64,000 nt of DNA from positions 10,510,727 to 10,574,726 of the forward strand of contig CM025849.1 of NCBI GenBank assembly GCA_003952965.2, written 5' to 3'. Below the pieces are notes generated by a model. That model was given only the letters and a program-made list of their open reading frames with translations. It did not search any database and was not told the DNA's origin. Shown here in pieces: positions 48,045 to 59,777 of this stretch; positions within the stretch are counted from its first letter, which is position 1; each line of letters starts with the position of its first letter. Position numbers and translations under genes: made by a program. Origin of the DNA: Morella rubra (lineage: Eukaryota; Streptophyta; Magnoliopsida; Fagales; Myricaceae).

Positions 48045-48250
48045 AAAAAAGGCTATGTTTGCTAATTCTCAAAAAAAATTTAAAAAATTTTTCACAATCA
48101 CTTTTTCATCAATTCCAATATTTTTTTTACAAACTCAACAACTTTTAACAAATTTTTCACCAATTCCAAGAAAATCTACACTACCTCTAACAAAAACAAA
48201 CACAAAAAATGTTTTCAAAACCAAACCAAACATTACCAAAATAATCTCCT
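48045..48250. mobile_element. AT-rich MITE-like element (family M)
   Basis: An A/C-rich stretch beginning 'ctatgtttgctaattctc' and ending 'caaaccaaacattacc', with 'aaaaatttttcac' and 'tcaccaattcc' words, is an inverted-type version of the family M layout. No meaningful ORF. Confidence 0.35.
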
Positions 48251-48856
48251 AGGTTTTGGAGTATGACCTCTAAGAAATAGGGTTGAGGTTCTTAAGGTCA
48301 TATAGTATCACAATATATATTTAATTAATTATATGTCGGTACCAAATAATTGACTCTAATAATTAGGATGGAATTTCAATTGAAATTATGATAAAATGCT
48401 GAGTTAGGTCTCGATCTCCAGACTTTGTTTATGATATTACGTAAATCTACCACCTATCCCAAAGCTATTTTGCAAATAATTGACTTTGGCTTTGAAATTA
48501 TTGAGAACAAAGTCATTTTGCAATGTTTTCGGAAGATGCAGACCCGTAGGATCCAATTTGCCACCTCTTAGTCTCAGCAAATAGTACGGTACTTATATTT
48601 CAATTTTTAATATTTTAATCTTAATTTTTATATTACGTAGTAAATTTTTTTTTGGTTATTTTCTCTTAGGAGTTTTCCACCCTTTAATAACATTCTTTGT
48701 TCCGCTACTGGGTAGGTGACCCCTACAAACACTCCACGACAATAAATACAATGCGAAAAAAAATACATAAACGTGAAATGGAGACAGCAATATTTAAGTT
48801 AGTTCCGGTTCCATAGTTTTTTTTTTTCTTTTGATCAAGCAGTTTTTGAGATTATT

Positions 48857-49346
48857 CACGAAAAGGAATGCTGAAGAGGAATCAGTTAGCTCCTTGTACG
48901 TTCCATTTGTGCTCTTTTCACAATCAGCGACGAAGAAGACAGTACTACGATGTTGAAGAGGAAGTCAATCCTGAGGAAAACAAAACGAAAGACTTCCATA
49001 TATGCTTGGCTCTCAACTTGAAATGAATGAAGTGGCCTATACAAGAATCGTCAGACTATGGTGGCTGTTCCAACTTCCAAGAGAGTGTAAAAGTTGGAGA
49101 TTCCACCCGCATCTGTATTGATAAAAATGGATTGAAGCTTTGGTCCATTCTCTTCGGCGTTTGAACCAACAAGCTCATTTGATTGCCCAATGGGCTGCAC
49201 GCTCTAAGCGTTCTGGCTTTGTGTCGCTGTTGGATATTCATCTCATTATTGTTTTGTGTGATTCCCGAGCATATCAGGGTTGTGATATATGTAGCGACCT
49301 TCGTTCCTTTTGAATAAATGAGGTTCTGTTTAGCAAAAAAAAAAAG
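48857..49346 (+). mobile_element. 5'-truncated LINE copy with poly(A) and imperfect target duplication
   Basis: Plus-strand pieces read SLRRLNQQAHLIAQWAARSKR, the tail of a LINE-type RNase H domain. They are followed by a 3' UTR and an A-run ending at about 49346. The flanks 'agtttttgagattatt' (48841-48856) and 'agttttttgagattatt' (49360-49376) suggest a target duplication, with about 14 extra bases before the second copy. It sits between the two hAT right ends, so it postdates at least one of them. Confidence 0.6.
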
Positions 49347-49841
49347 TGATTCGAACCTAAGTTTTTTGAGATTATTTTAATATATGAGGTATTTTCAAAA
49401 AAAAAATATTGATAATAGTACTGGATGAAACATTCCTCCATCCTTTAGCCAAGAAACATCATTTAGCCAATTGCGATTGAAACTGTTGAGAGAGTGTTCT
49501 CTGCGATGAAAATTATGAAGACTTAGTTGCGTAATAAAATGTAAGATGACTAAATGAATGATAGTACGATAGTATACATTGAGAGGAAAATTTTTGAAAC
49601 TATTGAGAATGAAGCCATTTTACAATATTTTTAGAAGATACAGACCCATAGGATCTAATTGCCACCTCTCAGTTTCAGCAAATAGTACATGTATTTCAAT
49701 ATTTTAATGCTTTTAGTCCTTAATTTTCAATAATTTAAATCTAATACACTTTTTGCATTAAGTAAGGAATTTTTTTTTTTTTTTTATCATTTCGCCCTAG
49801 GAGTATGCCTCCCCTTAACTTGAGTCTTGGTTCCGCCACTT

Positions 49842-50450
49842 ACTAGAAGCTGTGAAAGAAAAAGTACTTAACTTCTCAAATTTATTCCCCTAGCTTGATC
49901 TAGTAGTTGAAAACTTCAGAAAATTGGTAGATCGGACGGGCTGAGCTGTTGCTTGAAGAGTTGGTTAGCTGCAATATATCGGTGGCCTAAATTTTTCCAA
50001 TTCCATTGAGATAAAATTCTAAGGAATCCTGTATTGTATGTTATGGTCTTATGGATGTGCTTACTTGTTGTGCCTCTCTATATATTAGCTTAAGCTTTTG
50101 GATATACACTTTTATTCGACAATTAAACCTGGTTTAGTTACTCTTGGATCCCCTATACGAGATCCTTATGTCTTTGTTCCGGTTTCGTTTGGCCTAGAAG
50201 TGAGATTAAGTGTAAAAAATCCCTCATTGGAGGGATGTACACTTGATGAAGTTTTTCGAGGTAGAGATGGGTAGTTAAAATCATCTCCTGACAAGACGAT
50301 GCTATTCTTCTTTGCAAAAAGTCCTTTCCACACGCCAGCGAAAATGTGTACGTCTAAATTGATAGGCGATCGACTAGAATCTCTGATTAGGAAAACGATT
50401 TCTTGACCTTTCCCATTTGAGGGTCCAGGTGTCATACTCATCATTTATGT
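49842..50450. repeat. LecRK upstream module, copy B (displaced by the hAT insertion)
   Basis: Resumes the copy A sequence exactly after the hAT element ('agaagctgtgaaagaa', 'gattttgatctagtagttg'-type words, 'aaacctggtttagttactc', 'gatgaagtttttcgaggta', 'tgacctttcccatttgaggg'). It stops at about 50450, where the next insertion begins. It now lies about 6.8 kb upstream of the LecRK B start codon. Confidence 0.7.
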
Positions 50451-50884
50451 TAGTGTCCTTTTGTGTTTTGACAAAATTCGTACCAAACTTAGTCCTAGTT
50501 GAGTTGTAATTTGCTATTTTTATATTTGGTAAAAGTGTTTAAGAGATTATAAAAGTTTCTCAAGACTTTGGATGAAGAACAAGACGTGTGGATCAAGTGG
50601 CCGAATCCACGAACGAGCGAACTCTATGAAAAAACCTCATAGTGTCTCCTGGCTCGCTTGCCGCTTGACTCTGGCTCGAGCCACACCTGAGATAAGTCAC
50701 AAAATGTTCTCGCTTGCATGAGGCTCAAGCTGGGGATGTGAGTGAGTTATAGAAGGTTTTCGCTCACCCCTTAGTTCACAGAAAAGCTCGCCTGACTACC
50801 GCTCGACCCTGGCTCAAGCTAGACCTAACGAATTTCAAAAAACCTACCTTCCAGAATATTATACTAGATGAAACTTAAGGTAGT
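50451..50884 (+). mobile_element. LTR-derived fragment (Copia-like), cut by the Ty3/gypsy insertion
   Basis: Starts TGTTAGTGTCC directly where the LecRK upstream module breaks off, and contains repeated 'gctcgag'/'cgctcg' words as in the fragment at 38860-39690 and the stretch at 61860-62530. It is cut at 50885 by the 5' LTR of the Ty3/gypsy element. Non-coding fossil; family inferred from the start and general wording. Confidence 0.4.
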
Positions 50885-51681
50885 TGATGGAGATCAAGAC
50901 ACCGTTTCGAAGGATCTCGTTCAAGTACCAATTGGGCCGGTTACGAGAGCACGGGCAAAGAAGTTCAAGGATGTACTCAACGGACTTATTCAAGAGTTAT
51001 GGGCTCAAGCGAATTCGTGGAAGCCCATTGAACATGATCCACATGGGCCACAAAGAATGGTCACCTTGATTCAAGTTCTAGAAGATCCGGTCAAGGCTAA
51101 GCTTCAAGTTGGAAAGAAATATTTTTGGGGCTCTTCTAGAAGGATCTCTATTCTAGGCGCCCAAATCATTCCTTTTTTATGGCTTGCGCTTCTTTTAGGA
51201 CGTCCAATAGCTTTTTCCATATTTAGTTCTTTATTTTTTTAGGCGTCCAAACTTTTGTTAGGCAAGCAAGGCATTATTTCCTTAATTGCTTTGTGTGTTT
51301 TTTTTAGGCGTGTAGGAATTATTTCCTTATCTTATTTCGGGTTTAATTAGGTTTCCATGTTAGGGTTATTTTCCTTGTAATGTTTAGCCCTTTAAATAGG
51401 AGCTTTTACTTTGTAATTTGGCAGACATTGATTATTCAAAATTGTGAGGATTTATTCTCTTTGGTTCTTTGAAGAACTACTCGAACTTATCGGGATTTTC
51501 CCGTGGTGTTCAACTTGACTTATCAAACGGAATTTCCACACCGTTTGTGGCGTCTTCCTTATACCGAGGTTCTTGTTTTCATAAACAACGGGTCGAGGTC
51601 TTCTATTCGAATCAATCCTAGAACGATCTTGGGTTTCCCTTTCGTTGTTGGGTCTCATTATTCTTAACGAGGTTCACATCA
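50885..51681 (+). repeat. 5' LTR of the Ty3/gypsy element
   Basis: 797 bases, TGATGG...CACATCA, colinear with 59778-60563. It contains the read-through tail of pol (PIGPVTRARAKKFKDVLNG) at its start, a TATA-less stretch with 'agccctttaaatagg' (a likely TATA-like site in U3), and ends just before the primer-binding site. Confidence 0.88.
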
Positions 51682-54600
51682 TTTGGTATCAAAGCACAGT
51701 TTCTAGTTCAGGTTTGCCTATCCTTTAAATATTTTCGTTCCTTTGTTTCTTTTTTTAGCCGTTCACATCCTTTGCCTATCTTTCAAATTTCGTTTCTTTG
51801 TTTCCTTTTAAATTCGGTTCACATCACCTAAATCTTCTTAGCCGAAATTTCTTTACCCCTTCTATTCCAACGTTGGTTATTCTAGTTCATGTCTAAAATT
51901 GTGTTCTTGTTTGACATATCCAAGTTATTTTGAGATCTGATGATGTTTCAAAAGATATTTGCTGATCATCAAAACAAAGGAAAGAGACTCCAAAAAAAAA
52001 AAGAAGAAAGAAAGGAGTCCAAAAAAAAAAGAGTATAAAAGTCCGACAAAAAAAATTTCATTTGTTTCCATATATTATGGTTCCAGTTAGTCCAAAAATC
52101 ACCTTACCCAAAAGCAAGTTTTTTTTTTCTATCGTGAAAAATTCCGCTATTCCGTGTTTCCAAAATTCCAATCAATCGTGTTCCTTATGTTCTTGCTTTC
52201 CTGATATTCTTTATCTTCTTGTGCTTTACCTGAAATTCCTTAATGAGTTCTTGGTGAATTGTTGCTGGAAATTTTGAGTTGTTCGTTTAGTTTCAAAAGA
52301 ACCGCAAGAGAATTACTGAGTGGAAAAAGGCCAGAGTGGTGAGAACATTAGAGGGTAAAAGCCGTGTATTTTTTGAGTGAAACACGAGTGAAGAGTGATC
52401 CACATCCTTAAGTGTAAACACGTAAGGGAGAGAAGTGTGAGGGTCCCACTTTTTCTTTCCTAAACTTTGTTTTTTTTTTTTTTGCAAGCAAACCAATATT
52501 TTCTCACAATTAGTTGGTAGGAAGCATTTGCCCCGACGATGCCTTATTTTTTTTAAGCTGACAACTACTTGATCCCAAATTTGTTTGTTTTTTATGGGAG
52601 TCTCGATGATGCGAATTTATGCAGATACCAAGCGCCAGTGTCGATGTAACACCCGTTGGTGAACGTACACTAATTGTCACGCAAGGTTTCCATCAAAGAA
52701 CGACTAACATCAAATGGAAAGAAATAATTTGTGTCACTTGAGAAGCCCGACCACTAGTCAAACGGTCCTTTCGGCTAAATTTTCGTAGACGGGAAAGAGT
52801 TCCACAGAGGGAGTGGTGAATGTAACTGTGTACCAAGTAGAAAAATGTGAATTTGCTCTTTCATGAGCTAAAGATACGCTAAGGGATCGTTCAATTCTAT
52901 TGTTGGAAATAGGGCGACATATGTTGAGGGCGTCGGGTTTAGGAAGCTAGCGCATAATCGGATAGATAACACACACAATGCGTGTGGTGGTATTCGACAC
53001 GATCAAGCTCATACAAATGACACTCGACATTTTCCCCGTCGCTCTCCTACTAAGGTAGAAATATTCCTATTCTTGCCGTGACAAGCTTTATGATGTTCTG
53101 AGGTTAGGGGCAATATCGTCGAGGCAAGAATGGAGTGTCGCTGCTTTATTCGCACAATCTAAGGTCCTATCACGATTTCCAAGACATATGAAGAAGTGTT
53201 AAAAAGCATTTAAGCGAGCCAAGAATAATAGAATTATGCATGCCTTAATAGCTTTATAGTACTTAGGGGGAATACAAGAATGGGATTTTTTTTGTGAATA
53301 TCAACCAGAGGTAGGCTGCCTGTAACTTACGAAGGAACGTTACACGATGAGTTACACATGGGAGCGAGATCGAAAGTGAGTGGATGAGATAAGATGGGTA
53401 GTGTTCGCGATCCCTCATTAGCTAACCCTACTACCGAGAAAATGTAAAAAAAAAACGCAAAGGTCGCCCTTCAGACAGTAGGGTAGCTCCCGAAGCTGCG
53501 TCAGAAGATCTAAGCGCTTAATAATTAAGGAAAGCATTCGGCACACATTTGCTATGAATCCGCGCTATATGTAAAGGGAAGAATCGAGAGGCTTACAATG
53601 AATAGTACTTTTCTCTACTTATATTCGGGCTATACACTACATTAGGGGAGAGCACGACAAGGTAGTAGATGCCACAAATCATTAATTTGGATTGATGGAA
53701 ACGTCGCGACATATATGTGGTCCTTACTCATAAAGTGCGAGGTTTGCAAAATACTAATGCGTACAAAGCAGGAAAAGAGTCGGGGAACACACGTTCGCCT
53801 CTAGACTAACCAGTTCATATTCTTTCCCTAGGAAACCCCAGATTCCCAATAACAAGCCCCATAATGGACCAAAACATTCACAAACGTCCCAAATGAGCAG
53901 CCACAGAAGGCCTCGAATAGACCTTATCAAGGTCAGACACAAGTGCCTCAAAAGGCTAAAATCCGAAAAGGCATTCCTAACCTTTTATTAAAGGAATATT
54001 CTCGTAGAGTTGATAAATAGGTTTTATAGTAAATAGTCACAAGTTAGGAAGAGGCGCGACAATAGGTAACGATGTGCAATGCCTCCAATGGATGCTAAGT
54101 TTAGAAGGTACCACGTGAGATAGAGCGCATGGAAAGAATATTTGTTCGACAGAGACTGACGATGAAAAAGCCGTGACTCTTTCTCTGTAACTGAGAGGTC
54201 CACACGGTGATGTATCAATTATTGGTGCACCTAAAACGCCGAGAATCCAAGAGATGTGTCCTGAAAGGTAAGAAAATATGGGATTTAGCACCACCATTGG
54301 TGCAAATCTGACTCTTATTTGTGTTGGGTCTCGGGACGTTTATGAGACATTACTCCTGAGTCTTTGTCCAATTGCAATAAGATGTATTGTATTGTATTAT
54401 TGAGAGTTAACATTTGCGTGATTGAAACCACATTTCTTTTTTCACACTTTTAGGTGCTATCTGTGTAAAGAGAGAAGCAGGTTATCGGTAGTGGTCTCTA
54501 TTTATTGATGGTGGTAGCTTCTGTTGAACTACACTTGTTGGAGTCTGGAAAAAGCACACAATCCAGGTGAAACCATAATTGGGTATTTGCGCAGAAATTA

Positions 54601-57200
54601 GTTCTTAGAATCAGCAACTCACACTACAGAGCCGTAAAGTTTGAATAGCTGAAATGATAGTGGACGACGCATGAGGATGAGTGTAAACAAAAGCAAAGGC
54701 TGATTCAAGCTAATTTTTCTTTATTTCGAAGACTCACGGTTAGAAGACCTATGGAAAGATGAAAATGTTCTTTGTGTGTGCAATAGGTAGTAACGACCTG
54801 GAAGTAAGCAAGACGGGGAATCAACGTTATAATGCTAGTGTGCGTCGCGGGCATAAGATTAGGATAAAACATATGATATGAAAATTGGATGCGTATTTTA
54901 GTCAAGAACAAGAACTCCTTTTTGTAAATATCTTTTATAAATAACAAGGAACCAGCACAAGATACACTGTTGTATAACATTAAGAGAGACACCTGCAGCA
55001 ATATGAGATGAGATAAAGTGAGATATCAAAGACAAAAGGAGAGTGAGCAAAGAAATAGAGAGTGGAGAAGAGAGTGAAAGCAGAGATGAGATAAAAATTA
55101 CGAGAGAGGCAGAGAACAAAGAAACGAGAGAAAAGAAAAAGTCAAAGGTAATCGGACCGATATGAAGCGAAAAATCAAGACGAGAATTAATCAAAATAGA
55201 ATTTACATATGGCAAACAAGTAAAGGCTCGAGAATAGACGTCAGAGAGAACTTACAATATCACCAATGAGTTGGTACTTTGACAAAGATAGGCACTTTTA
55301 TTTGTATAAGAACACTTAAGTGCAGACGCATACTTGACAAGCTTTAATGACTATTGCCTGAGTATCTACTCTCTCGGGGATAACAAACTCGAAACGTGAG
55401 GAATTTCACAGGCAACCATCGAATTGACCGTAGGGAATTGATGGTGGTTCGAGATATATAGTTTTAAAAACTTGATTTCTTCGAAAGCTCACATTTAGAA
55501 AAGCTGTTTTGGATGCTTGCTACCTTATTAAGTCTCACAAACGAGATAGTGTCATTTGGCATATAAAAGATTGGAACACAAAGAATATTTATTAATTGCC
55601 GCACTAGATAGAGAAATAAATATCGGAGAGATATAGGAAATAATACAACAATGTATGAGAAGGGAGGATAGAGAAGCAAACACAAAGACATTTATTATAT
55701 TTAGGTGGGTTAACAGCGGGTGCAAAATCCCTGAGCCGTACTCCCACCACCTTCAAGCTCTATAGACTCCGAGCCGCTTGGTAGGTTTTTTTTGCGCTAA
55801 GGCTTCCACCTTGCTCTCAGAGCCAGGAGAGCCATTCCGGAGCGACTTGAGCTTTAGAAACACCTCTTCAAGCCTCATGAACGAGTTTGAGAACAAACCT
55901 TTCTAAACTCCTTCTTTTGATGAAACAAACCTCACCAAAAGGAAAAAAGAGAATCATTCTCTTAATAGTGTATATGGGGATGAACAGGATGAATGCTACG
56001 TAAATACTCCCTTCTTTGATGGATCGATAGAGATAATTACCACAATGAGAAAATTTTTTTATCTCTTAAAAGGCTCACACACAACAAGGAATGTTGAAGT
56101 TAGTTTTGATTATTGTTTGGTGAATGAATGTTTTGAACAAGATTTGAAACAGGTCTTTAGATCACTCCTTAGCTTTTTGCAAATTGATTTATTAATTAGG
56201 GTTGTTACTATCACAAACTTTTAGAAGGCGTTTAGGGGCGCTTCATTTTATAGGCCCTCATAAGAAAATTAGCCGTGTTTATTTTATTTAGCGGTTCGTA
56301 ACTAGTCCCGAAGCTGATAAAACTACTCGATGATACACGAGTGGATCGATCCATTGCTAACATGGGACATAGTAGAGCATCGCTGACAAGGGGGTAATGT
56401 TATATCATCTACCTAACGGTAATAACTGTTAGAGTTATGATCGCCAGACGGCTCCTTTTTTAAATCAGTTTTTTCGAAAACCACACTGGTCTGAGCTTCC
56501 GGCTTTAACTATTGGTGATACGGCTTCTGACTCCTTACACATTAAGTAACATATGAATCGCGAGATATGGGTATTTGGAATGTCTTATAAAATAACAACG
56601 ATTTTGACTTAACTTGGTAAAATACCCAAGGTTTTAAAAGACCCTATCTATTTCTATAGAAGCTTATGAGCATAGAAATTAGGTATAGGGCCTTTGTATT
56701 GGGGAAATTGTGGAGACATTTAGAAACAATTTTTGAAGGTACTTCAAAACAACGAGGTATTATAATTTCTATGAGTTGGTATGAGAGAAGATATGCGTGT
56801 GTTGGTTTAATATCGCTGGTCTTAACAGGGGATTTATGCGGTTAGAGTTTTAGGCAAAGATGACATATTCGCATCTTGAAAGTTCTTCTACTTTTAAGAA
56901 GCATTCCCATTGAATGCGGAGGAAGGGTTTGCCTACCTTAGATTACCTTAATGCTCATTGGTGCTGGCATCCGACTGTTGTGGCTTCAACATTTTCTGAA
57001 TTTACTTCTATTCCTCGGTATTTATCATCACACAAACATTTGGAAAATTGTCCTGAAATAGTCCAACGGAGCCTATTTGATGTTTCTCTTTTGTAGGAAT
57101 ATGAGGATGTCTTGGTAGTTCAGTTGAAGTTCCACTCTCTCTCTGGGCACACGAGCGAAACACTCCATTAACTAGTGTTCACGGCTTCGGCCTCATATCG
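51682..57200 (+). other. Ty3/gypsy interior without recognisable gag
   Basis: From the primer-binding site to the start of the RT-like region. 51900-52560 looks like an untranslated leader with A-runs. About 52600-56900 contains no recognisable gag, zinc knuckle or protease and no substantial frame. Its composition (few A/T runs, many CG dinucleotides) differs from the rest of the element. It may be highly decayed, replaced, or of other origin. Confidence 0.45.
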
Positions 57201-57203
57201 CGA

Positions 57204-58500
57204 TTGCAGTTGGCAACATCATATAGAGTGTACGATGGTTTGATATCCCGGTATTCGCTCCAAACAATTTCAAACGACATCTATAGAAGCAATCCCGAGG
57301 AGACAAAGGAACTTCAACGACAAGTAAGTGAATTGTTGGAGAAAGGGCACGTGAAGGAGAGCATGAGCCCATGTGCGGTCCCGTTTTACTTGTACCAAGA
57401 AGGATGGGACGTGGAGAATGTGTGTTGATTGCCGAGCCATCAACAACATAACGGTAAAGTATCGTCATCCTATTCCACGCTTAGATGATATGTTAGATGA
57501 GCTGCATGGTTCTTGCATATTTTCTAAAATTGATTTAAAGAGTGGTTATCATCAAATTAGGATAAAAGAAGGAGATGAATGGAAAACCGCCTTTAAAACA
57601 AAATATGGTTTGTATGAAATGGTTAGTTATGCCTTTTGGTTTGACTAATGCTCCGAGCACCTTTATGAGACTTATGAACCATGTTTTGCGTGCATTTATA
57701 GGTAGATTTGTTGTTGTTCTACTTTGATGATATACTCATTTATAGCAAAAACGTGGACGATCATGTAGTACATTTGAAATCTGTTTTAGATGTGCTTAGG
57801 AAAGAAAAGTTGTTTGCTAATCTGAAGAAGTGTACTTTTTACACCGATAAGCTTGTATTTTTGGGATTTGTTGTTAGTGCCCAAGGTATACAGGTTGATG
57901 AAGAGAAGGTACGTGCAATCAAAGAGTGGCCGAGTCCCACGAGTGTAGGTAATGTTCGTAGTTTTCATGGACTTGCTAGTTTTTACCGGCGGTTCGTGAA
58001 GGACTTTAGTAGCATAGCCGCACCACTTACCGAAGTGATCAAGAAGAACGTTGGATTTCGATGGGGAGACGAGCAAGAGAAGGCGTTTCAATTACTTAAA
58101 GAGAAGCTGACCAATGCTCCTTTATTGTCTTTACCTAACTTTTCCAAAACGTTTGAAATTGAATGTGATGCTTCAGGTATTGGCATAGGCGCAGTTCTTA
58201 TGCAAGAAGGACGACCAATTGCTTATTTCAGCGAGAAATTAAGCGGGGCAGCCTTAAACTACCCAACTTATGATAAGGAGTTGTATGCATTGGTTCGTGC
58301 TTTAGAGACGTGGCAGCACTACCTATGGCCTAAGGAGTTCGTGATTCATACTGATCATGAGTCCTTGAAACACTTGAAGGGCCAACACAAGCTAAACAAA
58401 AGGCATGCGCGTTGGGTGAGTTCATTGAGACGTTTCCATACGTCATTCGGTATAAGCAAGGTAAGGAGAATGTGGTTGCCGATGCACTTTCTCGCAGGTA
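57204..58500 (+). other. Ty3/gypsy reverse transcriptase and RNase H region (fossil)
   Basis: Family motifs visible include ATSYRVYDGLISRYS-like text, [39 protein letters not shown], the catalytic [10 protein letters not shown] (near 57720), [17 protein letters not shown], and RNase H ([46 protein letters not shown]). Copies DNA from the element's RNA in a living relative. Broken here. Confidence 0.85.
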
Positions 58501-58673
58501 TGCATTACTTTCCACACTTGATGCAAAATTGCTTGGTTTTGAGCATATTAAAATTTATACGCTGATGACCATGAATTTTGTGAGGAATATAGGGCTTGTG
58601 AGAAAACCGCATGTGGTAAGTTCTTTAGGCTTGATGGATTCCTATTTCGAGAGAATAAGTTATGCGTGCCTAA

Positions 58674-59777
58674 TTGTTCATTGAGGGAGTTATTAGTGCA
58701 AGAATCTCATGGTGGAGGATTAATGGGACATTTTGGAGTTGCAAAACTTTAGCTATTTTGCAGGAACACTTCTATTGGCCTCACATGAAACGAGATGTTG
58801 AAAGAATTTGTGGTAGATGTGTCACATGTAGGCAAGCTAAATCCAAAGTGCAGCCCAACGGTTTGTATACTCCTTTACCAATTCCTAGTGAGCCTTGGAT
58901 TGATATTTCAATGGATTTTGTGTTAGGATTGCCTAGGACTAAACGTGGAAGAGATTCAATTTTTGTGGTTGTGGATAGATTTTCTAAGATGGCACATTTT
59001 ATTCCATGTCACAAAACGGATGATGCCTCGCATGTTGCTGACTTGTTCTTTAGGGAGATTGTGAGATTACATGGCATGCCTAGGACGATTGTTTCGGATA
59101 GAGATGCTAAATTCTTGAGCTATTTTTGGAAGACTTTGTGGTGTAAGCTAGGTACTAAGTTATTGTTTTCCACTACTTGTCATCCACAAACTGATGGTCA
59201 AACTGAAGTTGTCAATAGGACTTTGTCTACTTTATTGAGGGCGATCATTAGAAAGAATATCAAAACATGGGAAGAGTGTTTACCACATGTTGAGTTTGCT
59301 TATAATAGAGCTGTTCATTCTGCTACTAAATTTTTCGCCATTTGAAATTGTGTATGGTTTTAATCCTTAACTCCATTGGATTTATCTCCTTTGCCTTTGA
59401 CTGAGCATGTTAAATTTAGATGGCAAAAAGAAAGCTGACTTTGTGAAGCAGATTCATGAGAAAGCAAGACTCAACATTGAGCGACGAACGGAGCAGTATG
59501 CAAAACAAGCCAACAAGGGACGTCACAAGATGCTTTTTGAACCCGGAGATTGGGTTTGGCTGCATATGAGAAAAGAAAGATTCCCGGCAAAAAGACGTTC
59601 CAAATTGCTCCCAAGAGGGGATGGTCCTTTCCAAGTCCTCGAGCGCATCAATGACAACGCTTACAAGCTCGATTTACCTAGTGAGTACAATGTAAGTGCC
59701 ACTTTTAATGTTACTGATTTGAGTCCTTTTGATGTAGGTGATGATTTGAGGGCAAATCCTTTTCAAGAGGAGGGGAA
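58674..59777 (+). other. Ty3/gypsy integrase region and pol C-terminus (fossil)
   Basis: The H2C2 zinc-binding block ([20 protein letters not shown]) is followed by the integrase core ([66 protein letters not shown]-type as [16 protein letters not shown]). The C-terminal part reads EPGDWVWLHMRKERFPAKRR and LERINDNAYKLDLPSEYNV. The frame continues across the purine tract into the 3' LTR. Broken. Confidence 0.85.

Larger units (their letters stand above)
43231..49841. mobile_element. 6.6 kb hAT element with 8-bp target duplication, upstream of LecRK B
   Basis: Begins CAGTGGCGGACTCG and ends ...TTCCGCCACTT (imperfect inverted repeat AGTGGCGGA). It is flanked by ACTAGAAG at 43223-43230 and 49842-49849. 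In copy A the uninterrupted site reads 'tattgtctagaaagctg', confirming an insertion. Near the right end (about 49470-49640, plus strand) a degraded hAT C-terminus reads ETVERVFSAMKIMKT ... IENEAILQYF, close to TTF/MYM1-type hAT transposases. A second, more diverged copy of the same right end lies at about 48490-48710. The interior contains two Mutator-like elements, a LINE fragment and a MITE-like copy. Confidence 0.8.

Noticed and set aside
57786-58091. 101-codon minus-strand frame
   Set aside because: Antisense shadow of the Ty3/gypsy reverse transcriptase region.
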